DNA from: Stenotrophomonas maltophilia
GTDB taxonomy: Bacteria > Pseudomonadota > Gammaproteobacteria > Xanthomonadales > Xanthomonadaceae
Assembly (NCBI RefSeq): GCF_023518235.1
Contig: NZ_CP090423.1
Location: 4,047,001-4,111,000, forward strand
Direction of reading: 5' to 3'
DNA: 64,000 nt
Of this stretch, positions 41,826 to 49,909 are shown in pieces. The position numbers and the translations under genes were made by a program. Position 1 is the stretch's first letter. The number at the start of each line of letters is the position of its first letter. The notes beneath the pieces are model-generated. The model saw only the letters and a program-made list of their open reading frames with translations, was not told the origin of the DNA and searched no databases.

Positions 41826-44129
41826 TTAGAACTCGGCCGCCACCGTCATGAACACCTGCCGCGGCGCGCTCGCATGGATCGCATAGCGCGTGCCCTTCGG
41901 ATCGGTCGGTGCGAACGAGCTCAGCTGGCCGGCGTAGCGCTTGTTGGTCAGGTTGGTCGCGTTCAACGATACCCGCACGTTGCGCAGGCCCAGGCCCGGG
42001 CCGAAATCGTAGCCAGCACCGGCGTCGAAGGTGGTCACGCCCGGCACCGACTGGTCGTTGGTGTAGGTGTAGTAGCGCTTGCCGGTGTACTTGGCACGCA
42101 GGCTGGCGAAGAAACCGTCGCGGTTCCAGCTGATCTCACTGGAGGCCATGCGCTGCGGCGTATCCACGGTGATCTTGCCGGCCACCGGCACGATCGCGCC
42201 GCCCGAGGTGTAGTCATCCTCGTAGGTGGTCTTGTTCCAGGACAGCGCGTTGTACCACTGCAGGCCGTCGATCGGCTTGAGGATGAAGGTCAGCTCGGCG
42301 CCGTGGCTCTTCACCGAACCGACGTTGATGAAGCGCGTCACGCACTCCGGGCGCGTGCCCACTTCGATGCTCGAACACGGGTTCAGCGACAGCAGGCGGT
42401 TGTCGAACTTGACGTTGTACGCGGCGATCGAGGCCTGGTACTTCTCACCGAAGGTACGGAAGCCGGCTTCCAGGCTCTTCGACTTCTCCGGCTCCAGGCC
42501 GGCGCTGGCCGCGAACGATTCCGGCGACACCTGCAGCGGGCCACCGCTGCCACCACCGACGAAGGCGGCGATGTTCTCGGCGTACGAGGCGAACAGCTCG
42601 TTGTTGGCGTTGAGCTTGAAGCCCAGGCCCACCTGCGGCAGCACCGATTCCTTGGCGGTCAGCGTTCCCGAGGCGATGCTGGTTTCCACGCCCGGCTTGG
42701 CGGTGGCGCGCATGCGGGTGTTCGGGCTCTTGATGCCCAGGTCCACGGTCAGGCGCTGATCGAGGAAGCGCATGCGGTCCTGCACGTAGAACTGGCGCGT
42801 GCGGATGTCGAAGTCCTGGTTGAACAGCAGGCGGTCCGGGTTCTTCAGGTACAGGTCGTCAAGGAACGGGCCGCTGATGTAGTAGAAGTTGCGCGACACG
42901 TTATGGTCGTTCTGCTCGTACCACAGGCCGGCTTCCAGTTCGTGGATGCCCACCGTCCACGACAGCGCGGCGGTCAGGCCATCACGGTTGATCGTGTAGT
43001 TGGTGCTGCGGATGGAGATTGGCAGCATCTTGTCGGTGCCCGGGTAGGACGGCTGGCCCGGTGCCCACCAGTGGCCCTGGCCACGGTTGTCATGGTGATA
43101 GGCCAGCAGCTTCAGGCGGCCCTGGTCGCCCAGACGCAGGTCGGCATCAACCGAATACAGATTGTCGTCGCGCAGCGCGCGGCTCTGGTAGTAGGCATCG
43201 TCGATGCTGTTGACGCCACCGCTGAACGCACAGCGCGCCTTGTTGTAGGTGCCCGGCGCGCAGTACGCGGCCGCCACGGCGCGGTCCCAGTCCGGCGCAT
43301 AGATGTTCCAGTCATAACCCAGGCCGCGAGCCAGCATGTCCTTGGACAGGTAGGCGTAGTTGGCCTGGCTGGCGCGCGAGGTGGCCACGAACGCACCGAA
43401 GCGGTGGTCGCCCACGTTCCACACCGCCTTGGCGTTGAACTGGCGGGTGGTCTGGTTCTGGTACGGCGCGGCCCACATGTCCTGGTCCTGGTGCACGCCG
43501 GACACGTAGGCCGAGAAACCGTTGATGTCGCCGGTATCCACGCGCAGGTAGCCACGGCGCTGGCTGTCGTCGCCCACGGTGACGCTGGCGCGTCCACCGA
43601 ACTCGGTGGACGGATCCATCGAGAAGTACTGGATGGTGCCACCCAGGTTGCTGGTCGAGGCCACGCCCAGCGAGCCGATGCCCTGCGACAGTTCGGCGCC
43701 GGCCAGGTTCTCGGCGATGATTGCGCGGGCGATGCTCAGGCCGTTGTAGTTGCCGTAGCTGTTGTCACCCAGCGGGATGCCGTCCAGCGTATAGCCGAGG
43801 CGGCTCTTGTCGAAGCCGCGCAGGCTGATGGTCTGCGATTCCTCGTTGGCACCGAAGGCGTCGTTGGACTGCACCGACACGCCCGGCAGGCGGTCGAGGA
43901 TCTTCTGGCCACTGGTGCCCGGCGGCAGCACCTGCTTGTCGACGGCGGTAATGCGCTGCACCTGGCGGGTCTCGCCCTGGCCGATCACGGAGACGGTATC
44001 CAGCGTCTGCGCGCTCAGCGCGGCCTCGTTGCTGGCGTTGGCGCCGGTGTCGGCCACGGTGGCGGCATGTGCGCTGGCGGTGGCGGAAAGCGCGATCGCC
44101 ACGGCGATCGTCAGGTGTCGGGTCTGCAT
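41826..44129 (-). CDS. TonB-dependent receptor
   Basis: A 767-aa outer-membrane receptor with a signal peptide (cut near AHAATVA), a TonB box-like segment (DTVSVIGQGE) and a plug domain (GQKILDRLPGVSVQ, TISLRGFDKSRLGYTLDGIPLGD in parts). The 22-strand barrel ends in a typical aromatic C-terminus (FMTVAAEF). It is closest in style to xanthomonad receptors annotated for unspecified ligands; neither siderophore nor vitamin B12 signatures are clear. Residues about 160-190 show PSTEFGGRASVTVGDD, the first barrel strands. An upstream ATG at 44144 is possible. Confidence 0.92.
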   Translation of the reverse strand: MQTRHLTIAVAIALSATASAHAATVADTGANASNEAALSAQTLDTVSVIGQGETRQVQRITAVDKQVLPPGTSGQKILDRLPGVSVQSNDAFGANEESQTISLRGFDKSRLGYTLDGIPLGDNSYGNYNGLSIARAIIAENLAGAELSQGIGSLGVASTSNLGGTIQYFSMDPSTEFGGRASVTVGDDSQRRGYLRVDTGDINGFSAYVSGVHQDQDMWAAPYQNQTTRQFNAKAVWNVGDHRFGAFVATSRASQANYAYLSKDMLARGLGYDWNIYAPDWDRAVAAAYCAPGTYNKARCAFSGGVNSIDDAYYQSRALRDDNLYSVDADLRLGDQGRLKLLAYHHDNRGQGHWWAPGQPSYPGTDKMLPISIRSTNYTINRDGLTAALSWTVGIHELEAGLWYEQNDHNVSRNFYYISGPFLDDLYLKNPDRLLFNQDFDIRTRQFYVQDRMRFLDQRLTVDLGIKSPNTRMRATAKPGVETSIASGTLTAKESVLPQVGLGFKLNANNELFASYAENIAAFVGGGSGGPLQVSPESFAASAGLEPEKSKSLEAGFRTFGEKYQASIAAYNVKFDNRLLSLNPCSSIEVGTRPECVTRFINVGSVKSHGAELTFILKPIDGLQWYNALSWNKTTYEDDYTSGGAIVPVAGKITVDTPQRMASSEISWNRDGFFASLRAKYTGKRYYTYTNDQSVPGVTTFDAGAGYDFGPGLGLRNVRVSLNATNLTNKRYAGQLSSFAPTDPKGTRYAIHASAPRQVFMTVAAEF

Positions 44130-44289
44130 GGTGGTCCGTTGCATTGGGGGTGGTCACCGGCACGCGTGCGCGGTGCATGGCCACTATGCGAACGGAACAT
44201 GAAACCTTCTTTACGAAAAACCAACGAACGGTGCAGGGCGCTGATTCGTGTCCTGCAACACGTTCGTCATGATGATGTGTCGGGGAAAA

Positions 44290-44832
44290 TCAGAAACGCT
44301 CCCCTGGCCAGCTCAACGTGAGCTGGTTCATGCAGTCGCGGTCATGTTCGGAGAACGAGAACCCGATCTGGATACCGTTCACCACCGTACCGAACACCGT
44401 GGACTCGTCGAGGCTATGCCCTGATGGAACGGAAAGGACATTGAAGCCGGGGTAGCGACGACCCATCTGTTTTCGCGAGATGCAGGCACCGCTCAGCGAG
44501 AGCGTGACGCCCTTGATGATTCGCCCGGACGCATCGGTGTGGATCTGGCCAGAGGGCCCATTGATCCGCCCGGCGATCACGAAGGGTGCCAGATCGATGG
44601 TGGCGCTGTCGCCCCGGCCCATTCTTGCTTCCGAACGCGAGCCGGGTGGAGCCAGCGTCGACAGCTGCGCGACAAGGTCAGAGCGCGCCAGCTGCAAGGA
44701 CCAGCGTTCCACGAGCCGCCATGTTGCACCCGCCTCTTCCGCAGTGGCAGCGGACGGGGCTGCTGTTGCAGAACCGGCAACCAACAGGCTCAGGAACAGA
44801 AGAAGTTCAGGGACGGGCTGCGATGGCTTCAT
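44290..44832 (-). CDS. Secreted protein of unknown function, partner of the putative metalloprotease
   Basis: A 180-aa protein with a signal peptide (MKPSQPVPELLLFLSLLVAG, cut near TATAAPS) and a beta-rich mature part. Two cysteines could form a disulfide (in GACISRK and RDCMNQ). I do not recognise a family. The gene overlaps the 3' end of the metalloprotease gene upstream by 26 bp, so the two are translated together. The pair order and periplasmic location would fit an enzyme and its inhibitor or immunity protein, but that is inference. Base composition looks lower in GC than its neighbours. Confidence 0.6.
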   Translation of the reverse strand: MKPSQPVPELLLFLSLLVAGSATAAPSAATAEEAGATWRLVERWSLQLARSDLVAQLSTLAPPGSRSEARMGRGDSATIDLAPFVIAGRINGPSGQIHTDASGRIIKGVTLSLSGACISRKQMGRRYPGFNVLSVPSGHSLDESTVFGTVVNGIQIGFSFSEHDRDCMNQLTLSWPGERF

Positions 44833-45427
44833 CGTAGATCCTGCCGTAGAAGTCGTTGTAGTTCTCGCCGGTGGTCGAAGTTGCGTTGTTGTCGCAGAAC
44901 AGCTTACCCACTTGCCGGCCCATGTCTTCACCGCCGGCCTCGGCCTGTGCGATGAGGCCAGGGCCGTTGGACGCCGCTACGCCGATGTCGTAGTACCCCA
45001 GGCTGGTCACCAGAAGCTCACCGCGCGCGGTGAGGTTGTTGAGCACGGCTTTCCCCTCCAGGGTGCAGAAGTGCTGGATGAACGCACCTCGGGTGCTCCG
45101 AACGATACCCTCGAAGTACAGCGCATGCCCTACTTCGTGGGCAATGGTTGCGATCCAGAAGTAATAGCCCGGAACGTCGGAAGAATCGCAGTCGAAGGAC
45201 TGAATGTAGATACGGATGGGATTGCGATCGGTATAGGACGCGGGGGCCCAGGAGAACGTCCACTCCGGATGGCCGGTGATCTGTGCGTCGAGCGTGGGGG
45301 CTCCCGGGATCAGCCAGTCGGGGCAGCCCAGACCTGTGATCACCCGCATGGGCGGTGGCTCTGCCCGGGCGGGTACCGCCAGCAGCGTAATGGTGACCAC
45401 AAGAAGAGCAATCAGCAACGCACGCAT
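44807..45427 (-). CDS. Putative secreted zinc metalloprotease (HExxH gluzincin-like)
   Basis: A 206-aa protein with a signal peptide (residues 1-22, cut near ARAEP) and the zinc motif HEVGH at 97-101 in IATIAHEVGHALYF. An ExxA (EGKA, Glu124) follows 22 residues later, the spacing used by gluzincin peptidases for the third metal ligand. Five cysteines are present in the mature part. No family assignment. A longer frame starting at 45466 exists, but the signal peptide begins at 45427. It is paired with an overlapping secreted gene. Codon choice looks less GC-biased, hinting at transfer. Confidence 0.65.
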   Translation of the reverse strand: MRALLIALLVVTITLLAVPARAEPPPMRVITGLGCPDWLIPGAPTLDAQITGHPEWTFSWAPASYTDRNPIRIYIQSFDCDSSDVPGYYFWIATIAHEVGHALYFEGIVRSTRGAFIQHFCTLEGKAVLNNLTARGELLVTSLGYYDIGVAASNGPGLIAQAEAGGEDMGRQVGKLFCDNNATSTTGENYNDFYGRIYDEAIAARP

Positions 45428-45550
45428 GCCAACCTCCTTGATGCGCGATTCAAGCCGTTCGTCCATCGGGCTCGGCGAGCGTTGGCAGGTATAGCACCGG
45501 TTCTGCCGTGGTATCGAGCAGTGCGGCGCAGAAATGCAGAAACAAAAAGA

Positions 45551-45586
45551 GGCCGGATCACCTCCACGACGGAAGGTGATCCGGCC
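45551..45586 (-). terminator. Rho-independent terminator of the porin-citM-phaB operon
   Basis: Inverted repeat GGCCGGATCACCTCC...GGTGATCCGGCC. Read on the minus strand it is followed by TCTTTTTGTTT, a good U-tract. It lies 49 bp after the phaB stop. Confidence 0.85.
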
Positions 45587-45634
45587 CCGCGCACTCCGTG
45601 GGGGAGGCGGTCCACGCGTTGCGTGGAGATTGGC

Positions 45635-46375
45635 TCAACCCATGTAGAGGCCACCATTGACGGCGTAGTCGGCACCGGTCACATACGAGGCTTCATCCGA
45701 GGCCAGCCATGCGCACAGGCCGGCCACTTCTTCGGGGCGGCCGAGGCGGCGCACCGGCACCGAAGCCGCCAGCCGGTCCAGTACATCCGGCGGGAAGCTG
45801 CTGATCGCCTGGCTGGCGATGTAGCCCGGCGACAGCGTGTTTACGGTGACCCCGCGCGAGGCGACTTCGGCGGCCAGTGCGCGGCTGAAACCGTGCATCG
45901 CGGCCTTGGCCGTGGCGTAGTTCACCTGGCCGATCTGGCCTTTGTGGGCGCTGACCGAGCCGATGTTGATGATGCGGCCCCAGCCCCGCGTGGCCATGCC
46001 ATCGACCACCTGCTTGGTCAGGTTGAACAGCGCATTGAGGTTGGAGGCGATCACCGCGTTCCAGTCTTCCACCGTCATCTGTCGGAACAGCAGATCACGG
46101 CTGCCACCGGAGTTGTTGACCAGCACGTCCACCTCGCCGACCTCGGCACGCACCTTGGCGAACGCGGCGCTGGTCGAGGCCCAGTCGGTGGCGTTGCCCT
46201 CGGAGGCAATGAAATCGAAGCCCTGTTCGCGCTGCTCGCGCAGCCAGTTGGCCTTGCGCGGCGAGTTCGGCGCGCAGCCGGCAACCACGGTGTGGCCGCT
46301 GCGGGCCAGGCTCTGGCAGATGGCAGTGCCGACACTGCCCATTCCACTGGTGACGTAAGCGATTCGAAGCGTCAT
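45635..46375 (-). CDS. phaB: Acetoacetyl-CoA reductase PhaB-like SDR
   Basis: A 246-aa short-chain dehydrogenase closely resembling PhaB (NADPH-dependent acetoacetyl-CoA reductase). Cofactor loop TSGMGSVG (residues 9-16), VNNSGGSRD, catalytic Ser140 in NIGSVSAHKGQIGQVNY, Tyr153 and Lys157 (YATAK). The conserved KGQFGQ-like block is typical of PhaB. No phaC synthase or phaA thiolase is nearby. Instead it is the third gene after a porin and CitMHS transporter, so its role may lie in carboxylate or acyl-CoA metabolism. A strong terminator follows. Confidence 0.85.
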   Translation of the reverse strand: MTLRIAYVTSGMGSVGTAICQSLARSGHTVVAGCAPNSPRKANWLREQREQGFDFIASEGNATDWASTSAAFAKVRAEVGEVDVLVNNSGGSRDLLFRQMTVEDWNAVIASNLNALFNLTKQVVDGMATRGWGRIINIGSVSAHKGQIGQVNYATAKAAMHGFSRALAAEVASRGVTVNTLSPGYIASQAISSFPPDVLDRLAASVPVRRLGRPEEVAGLCAWLASDEASYVTGADYAVNGGLYMG

Positions 46376-46399
46376 TGCAGAAGGCTCCTTGGCAAGGGG

Positions 46400-47731
46400 T
46401 CAGGCGGCGAGGGGATACAGGCCGAACAGCAGGCTGCCGATCATCAGCAGCATCGAGATGGCGATGGCCCACTTCAGGGTGAACTTCTGGTGGTCGGCGA
46501 ACTCGACCTTGGCCAGGCCCACCAGCAGGTAGGTGGACGGCACCAGCGGGCTGAGCAGGTGCACCGGCTGCCCGGCCAGCGAGGCGCGCGCCATCTCCAC
46601 CGGCGTGATGCCGTAGTTGCTGGCCGCCTCGGACAGGATCGGCAGCACGCCGAAGTAGAAGGCGTCGTTGGACATGAAGAAGGTGAACGGCATCGACGCC
46701 ACAGCGGTGATCACCGCCAGGTACGGGCCCCACGATTCCGGAATCACCGCCAGGAAGCTGTGCGACATGGCTTCGACCATGCCGGTGTTGTTGAGGATGC
46801 CGGTGAAGATGCCCGCGGCGAAGATCAGCGACACCACAGACAGCACGTTGCCGGCGTGGTTGACCACGCGGCGGCGCTGTTCGGCCAGGTTCGGGTAGTT
46901 GATCACCAGCGCGATGGCGAAGCCGACCATGAACAGCACCGGCATCGGCAGCACGCCGATGATCAGCGCGGTCATCAGCGCCACGGTCAGCGCCAGGTTC
47001 ACCCACAGCAGCTTCGGGCGCTTGATGTCTTCGGCGTCTTCCACGGTCGGAAGCGGATTGCTGTCGTCGGACACGCTGCTGTCCATCCAGCTGCCACCCT
47101 TGGGCAGGGTCACCACGCCCAGGCGGCGGCGTTCCTTCAGGCCCAGGTACCAGGCCAGCAGCAGCACGCCGGCGCAGGCGATCACCATCGACGGGATCAG
47201 CGGCACGAACACATCGGCCGGGTCCACGTGCAGCGCGGTCGCCGCGCGTGCGGTGGGGCCGCCCCACGGGGTCAGGTTCATCACGCCGCCCGCGAGGATG
47301 GTCACGCAGGTCATGTTCAGCGCGTTCATGCCCAGGCGCTGGTACAGCGGCAGCATCGCCGAGACGGTGATCATATAGGTGGTCGAACCATCACCATCGA
47401 GCGAGATCAGCATCGCCAGCACCGCCGTGCCGAGCACGATCTTCATCGGATCGCCCTTGACGAAGCGCAGGATCACCCGCACCAGCGGATCGAACAGGCC
47501 GGCATCGATCATCACCCCGAAGTACAGGATGGCGAACATCAGCATCACGCCGGTCGGCGCGATCTTCTTGATGCCCTCCAGCATCATCTCGTCGATGCCG
47601 GCGCCGAAGCCGCCGATCAGCGCGAACAGGATGGGGATGGTGATCAGGGCGACGAGCGGCGACAGGCGTTTGCTCATGATCAAGTACATGAACGTAATGA
47701 CCATGCCAAAGCCGAGGATGCTCAGCATCAT
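46400..47731 (-). CDS. CitMHS family citrate/carboxylate transporter
   Basis: A 443-aa inner-membrane protein with about 12 hydrophobic segments and a cytoplasmic loop near residues 205-240 (Asp/Glu-rich SSVSDDSNPLPTVEDAED). It belongs to the CitMHS family, which imports metal-citrate complexes with protons. Visible signatures are SLDGDGSTTYMITVSAMLPLY and GGVMNLTPWGGPTARAATAL. It lies between an OprO/OprP-like porin and phaB in one operon, with a two-component system and binding protein divergent from it. Confidence 0.9.
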   Translation of the reverse strand: MMLSILGFGMVITFMYLIMSKRLSPLVALITIPILFALIGGFGAGIDEMMLEGIKKIAPTGVMLMFAILYFGVMIDAGLFDPLVRVILRFVKGDPMKIVLGTAVLAMLISLDGDGSTTYMITVSAMLPLYQRLGMNALNMTCVTILAGGVMNLTPWGGPTARAATALHVDPADVFVPLIPSMVIACAGVLLLAWYLGLKERRRLGVVTLPKGGSWMDSSVSDDSNPLPTVEDAEDIKRPKLLWVNLALTVALMTALIIGVLPMPVLFMVGFAIALVINYPNLAEQRRRVVNHAGNVLSVVSLIFAAGIFTGILNNTGMVEAMSHSFLAVIPESWGPYLAVITAVASMPFTFFMSNDAFYFGVLPILSEAASNYGITPVEMARASLAGQPVHLLSPLVPSTYLLVGLAKVEFADHQKFTLKWAIAISMLLMIGSLLFGLYPLAA

Positions 47732-47776
47732 CTGCGGACTCCTTGCGAATACAGGACGTGGGGGAGTGGAAGGGGC

Positions 47777-47796
47777 CCGGGCGGCATGCCCGGGAA
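47777..47796. repeat. Hairpin between porin and transporter genes
   Basis: CCCGGGCGGCATGCCCGGG in the 72-bp gap between the porin stop and the citM start. It may act as an attenuator or mRNA-stability element. Confidence 0.45.
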
Positions 47797-47803
47797 GCCG
47801 GGC

Positions 47804-48979
47804 TTAGAAGTCGTACTGCAGGCGGCCGGTGACCGCGCGCGTGCGGTCCACCGTGATCCCGGCCAGGCGGTCGCGGTTGCGGCTTTCGATCACGTTGAGC
47901 ATGAAGCGCAGGTTGTCGCGCAGGTACCAGTTGCCGCCCAGCGTCCACGCTTCGGTACTGCCGCGGCGCAGGTCGGGCGCGCCATCGAGATGCTGCGCGC
48001 CCCACATCTGGTCATAGCGCAGCGCCACTTCGAAGGCACCGGCCTTGTGGCGGATGTCCTTGACCCGTGCGAAGCGGCCGGTCTTGCGGTCATAGGCGCG
48101 GCTTTCGCCGGTGACGAACCAGCTGACCATGCCGTAGGCGGCCATCACATCGCCGCGCTGCGCGCCGTCATCGAAGGTGGCACCGCTGAACTCGCCCTGC
48201 CACGACAGCGGGCCGCGCACCTGCGCGTACTCCAGCGACCACTTGTTGACATCGGTATCGCGGCCGGCGGAGAAGTCGACCAGGGTCAGGCGGCTGTTGT
48301 CGGACAGATGACCGGCCGGGCGCGGGCGGATCTTCAGGCCGGGAACGCCGTTGGCGCCGGGGTTGTCATAGGCCTCGCGGGCCAGCGACAGGCCCAGGTG
48401 CAGCACGTCGCCGTCGGCGGGCGAGGGCGCCCAGGTAACGCGGCCACCGGCGGCACGGCCCTTCACCTGCCAGGCATCGATGCTTTCCAGGCTGTAGACA
48501 CTGGCCGCCCAGGTGAAGTCACCCGGGTTGGCCTGCCACGACGCGCCCAGCCGGTACAGCGGCGCCAGCGTGGTGCCGGCGTTGCCGCGCTCCAGGAAGC
48601 TGCCGTAGTTGGAGCTGGTGCGGTCATCCAGCGAGAAATACTGCTTGAACTGGCCGACGGTGAGCTTGCCGGCCTTGCCGAAGCTGCGCGCCAGGTACAC
48701 GTCCTTGGCCTCGACGCGGTCGCCGGAGAAATCGGCTTCCAGCTTGTAGTCGACCACGAAGAACTTGCCGGACACATCGACCCAGGCACGGCGGATCTCG
48801 GTGTCGTCCTTGTTCGGGGTGCCGCGGTTGTCGTTGTCGAAGGTGGCGAAGTCCAGGTGCAGGCGGCCACCGAGGGTGGCGGTGACCGGACGGTCGTCTT
48901 CGGCAGCGAAAGCCGGTGCCGACAAGGCCGCCAGCGCCATCATGGCGGCAGGACGCCGCCAGGCAAACGTGAATTCCAC
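47804..48979 (-). CDS. OprO/OprP family porin (citrate module)
   Basis: A 391-aa outer-membrane beta-barrel of the phosphate-selective porin O/P family. Signal peptide about residues 1-25; early barrel LGGRLHLDFATFDNDN with DTEIRRAWVDVSGKFF, VGQFKQYFSLDDRTSSNYGSF (split as VGQFKQYFSLDD and RTSSNYGSF); C-terminal aromatic end GRLQYDF. Family members take up phosphate or other anions. Here it is first in an operon with a citrate-type transporter, so it probably admits carboxylate anions. It is divergent from the regulator-kinase-binding protein operon. Confidence 0.87.
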   Translation of the reverse strand: MEFTFAWRRPAAMMALAALSAPAFAAEDDRPVTATLGGRLHLDFATFDNDNRGTPNKDDTEIRRAWVDVSGKFFVVDYKLEADFSGDRVEAKDVYLARSFGKAGKLTVGQFKQYFSLDDRTSSNYGSFLERGNAGTTLAPLYRLGASWQANPGDFTWAASVYSLESIDAWQVKGRAAGGRVTWAPSPADGDVLHLGLSLAREAYDNPGANGVPGLKIRPRPAGHLSDNSRLTLVDFSAGRDTDVNKWSLEYAQVRGPLSWQGEFSGATFDDGAQRGDVMAAYGMVSWFVTGESRAYDRKTGRFARVKDIRHKAGAFEVALRYDQMWGAQHLDGAPDLRRGSTEAWTLGGNWYLRDNLRFMLNVIESRNRDRLAGITVDRTRAVTGRLQYDF

Positions 48980-49102
48980 AAACCCTCCCAGGTGCGCGCC
49001 AGGCGCGCGGCAATCGTGGGCACCGGACGGTGCGCGGCCGCAGTCTGGGTTGCCGTAGCTGTCATCGTCCTGTCAGCGGTTTGTGCGGTGCAGCGTAAAA
49101 GG

Positions 49103-49169
49103 CCGCCGGGCACGGCCCGGCGCTACCCATGCGCTGTATCCCGGTAGCGCAGGGCCACGCCCGGCGGGC
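49103..49169. repeat. SMAG inverted pair in a divergent promoter region
   Basis: CGCCGGGCACGGCCCGGCG-CTAC (49103-49125) and GTAGCGCAGGGCCACGCCCGG (49144-49164). It sits between the porin start (48979) and the response regulator start (49220), an unusual place for a REP, which normally follows genes. Confidence 0.8.
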
Positions 49170-49219
49170 GGACCGTGCGCCATGCGGTAGCATTCGCTTC
49201 CCCTCCCACCGGTGTGCCC

Positions 49220-49909
49220 ATGCGCCTGCTGCTGGTCGAAGACAACCCGGATCTGGCCGATGCGATCGTCCGTCGCATGCGTCGCAGTGGCCATGCGGTG
49301 GACTGGCAGGCCGACGGCCTGGCCGCTGCCAGCGTGCTGCGCTACCAGAGCTTCGACCTGGTGGTGCTGGATATCGGCCTGCCCAAACTCGATGGCCTGC
49401 GCGTGCTGGCCGGCATGCGCGAGCGCGGCGACAGCACCCCGGTGCTGATGCTGACCGCACGCGATGGCATCGAGGACCGTGTGCAGGCGCTGGATGTGGG
49501 CGCCGACGACTACCTGGGCAAGCCCTTCGATTTCCGCGAATTCGAAGCGCGCTGCCGTGTGTTGCTGCGGCGCGCGCGTGGCCAGGCCAGCGAAGTGGTG
49601 CAGATCGGCGGTTTCCAGTTCGACAACGCCGCGCACCGGGTCAGCCTTGATGGCGAGGCGATCGAGCTGCCCAACCGCGAGTACCGCCTGCTGGAGATCC
49701 TGGTCGGGCGCCTGGGCCAGGTGGTGGGCAAGGACGAGATCGGCAACGGCCTGTTCGGCTTCGATGACGAGGCCGGCCCGAATGCCATCGAACTGTATGT
49801 CGGGCGCCTGCGGAAGAAGCTGGCTGGCGCACCGTTGCGCATCACCACCGTACGCGGCGTGGGTTATCTGCTGGAAGCCAGCGACGGCAGCGGCGACGCC
49901 GATGGTTGA
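49220..49909 (+). CDS. OmpR-family response regulator (TctD-like)
   Basis: A 229-aa two-domain regulator. The receiver domain (residues 1-118) has acidic residues in LLVEDN and phosphorylation site Asp51 in LVVLDIGLPKLDG. The winged-helix DNA-binding domain (about 130-222) contains LPNREYRLLEILVGRLGQVV and RLRKKLAGAPLRITTVRGVGYLL. The pattern is close to TctD, the tricarboxylate-uptake regulator. Its ATG at 49220 is preferred to an in-frame upstream start. It overlaps the kinase gene by 8 bp. Confidence 0.92.
   Translation: MRLLLVEDNPDLADAIVRRMRRSGHAVDWQADGLAAASVLRYQSFDLVVLDIGLPKLDGLRVLAGMRERGDSTPVLMLTARDGIEDRVQALDVGADDYLGKPFDFREFEARCRVLLRRARGQASEVVQIGGFQFDNAAHRVSLDGEAIELPNREYRLLEILVGRLGQVVGKDEIGNGLFGFDDEAGPNAIELYVGRLRKKLAGAPLRITTVRGVGYLLEASDGSGDADG

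Noticed and set aside
41403..44321. A 972-codon open frame antisense to the TonB receptor gene
   Set aside because: It crosses structured elements and the terminator, has no domain, and mirrors a well-supported receptor.
44480..49147. A 1555-codon open frame on the plus strand
   Set aside because: It runs antisense to phaB, citM and the porin, which have clear domains. Its translation is His/Arg/Ala-rich low complexity, as expected for the shadow frame of GC-rich genes.
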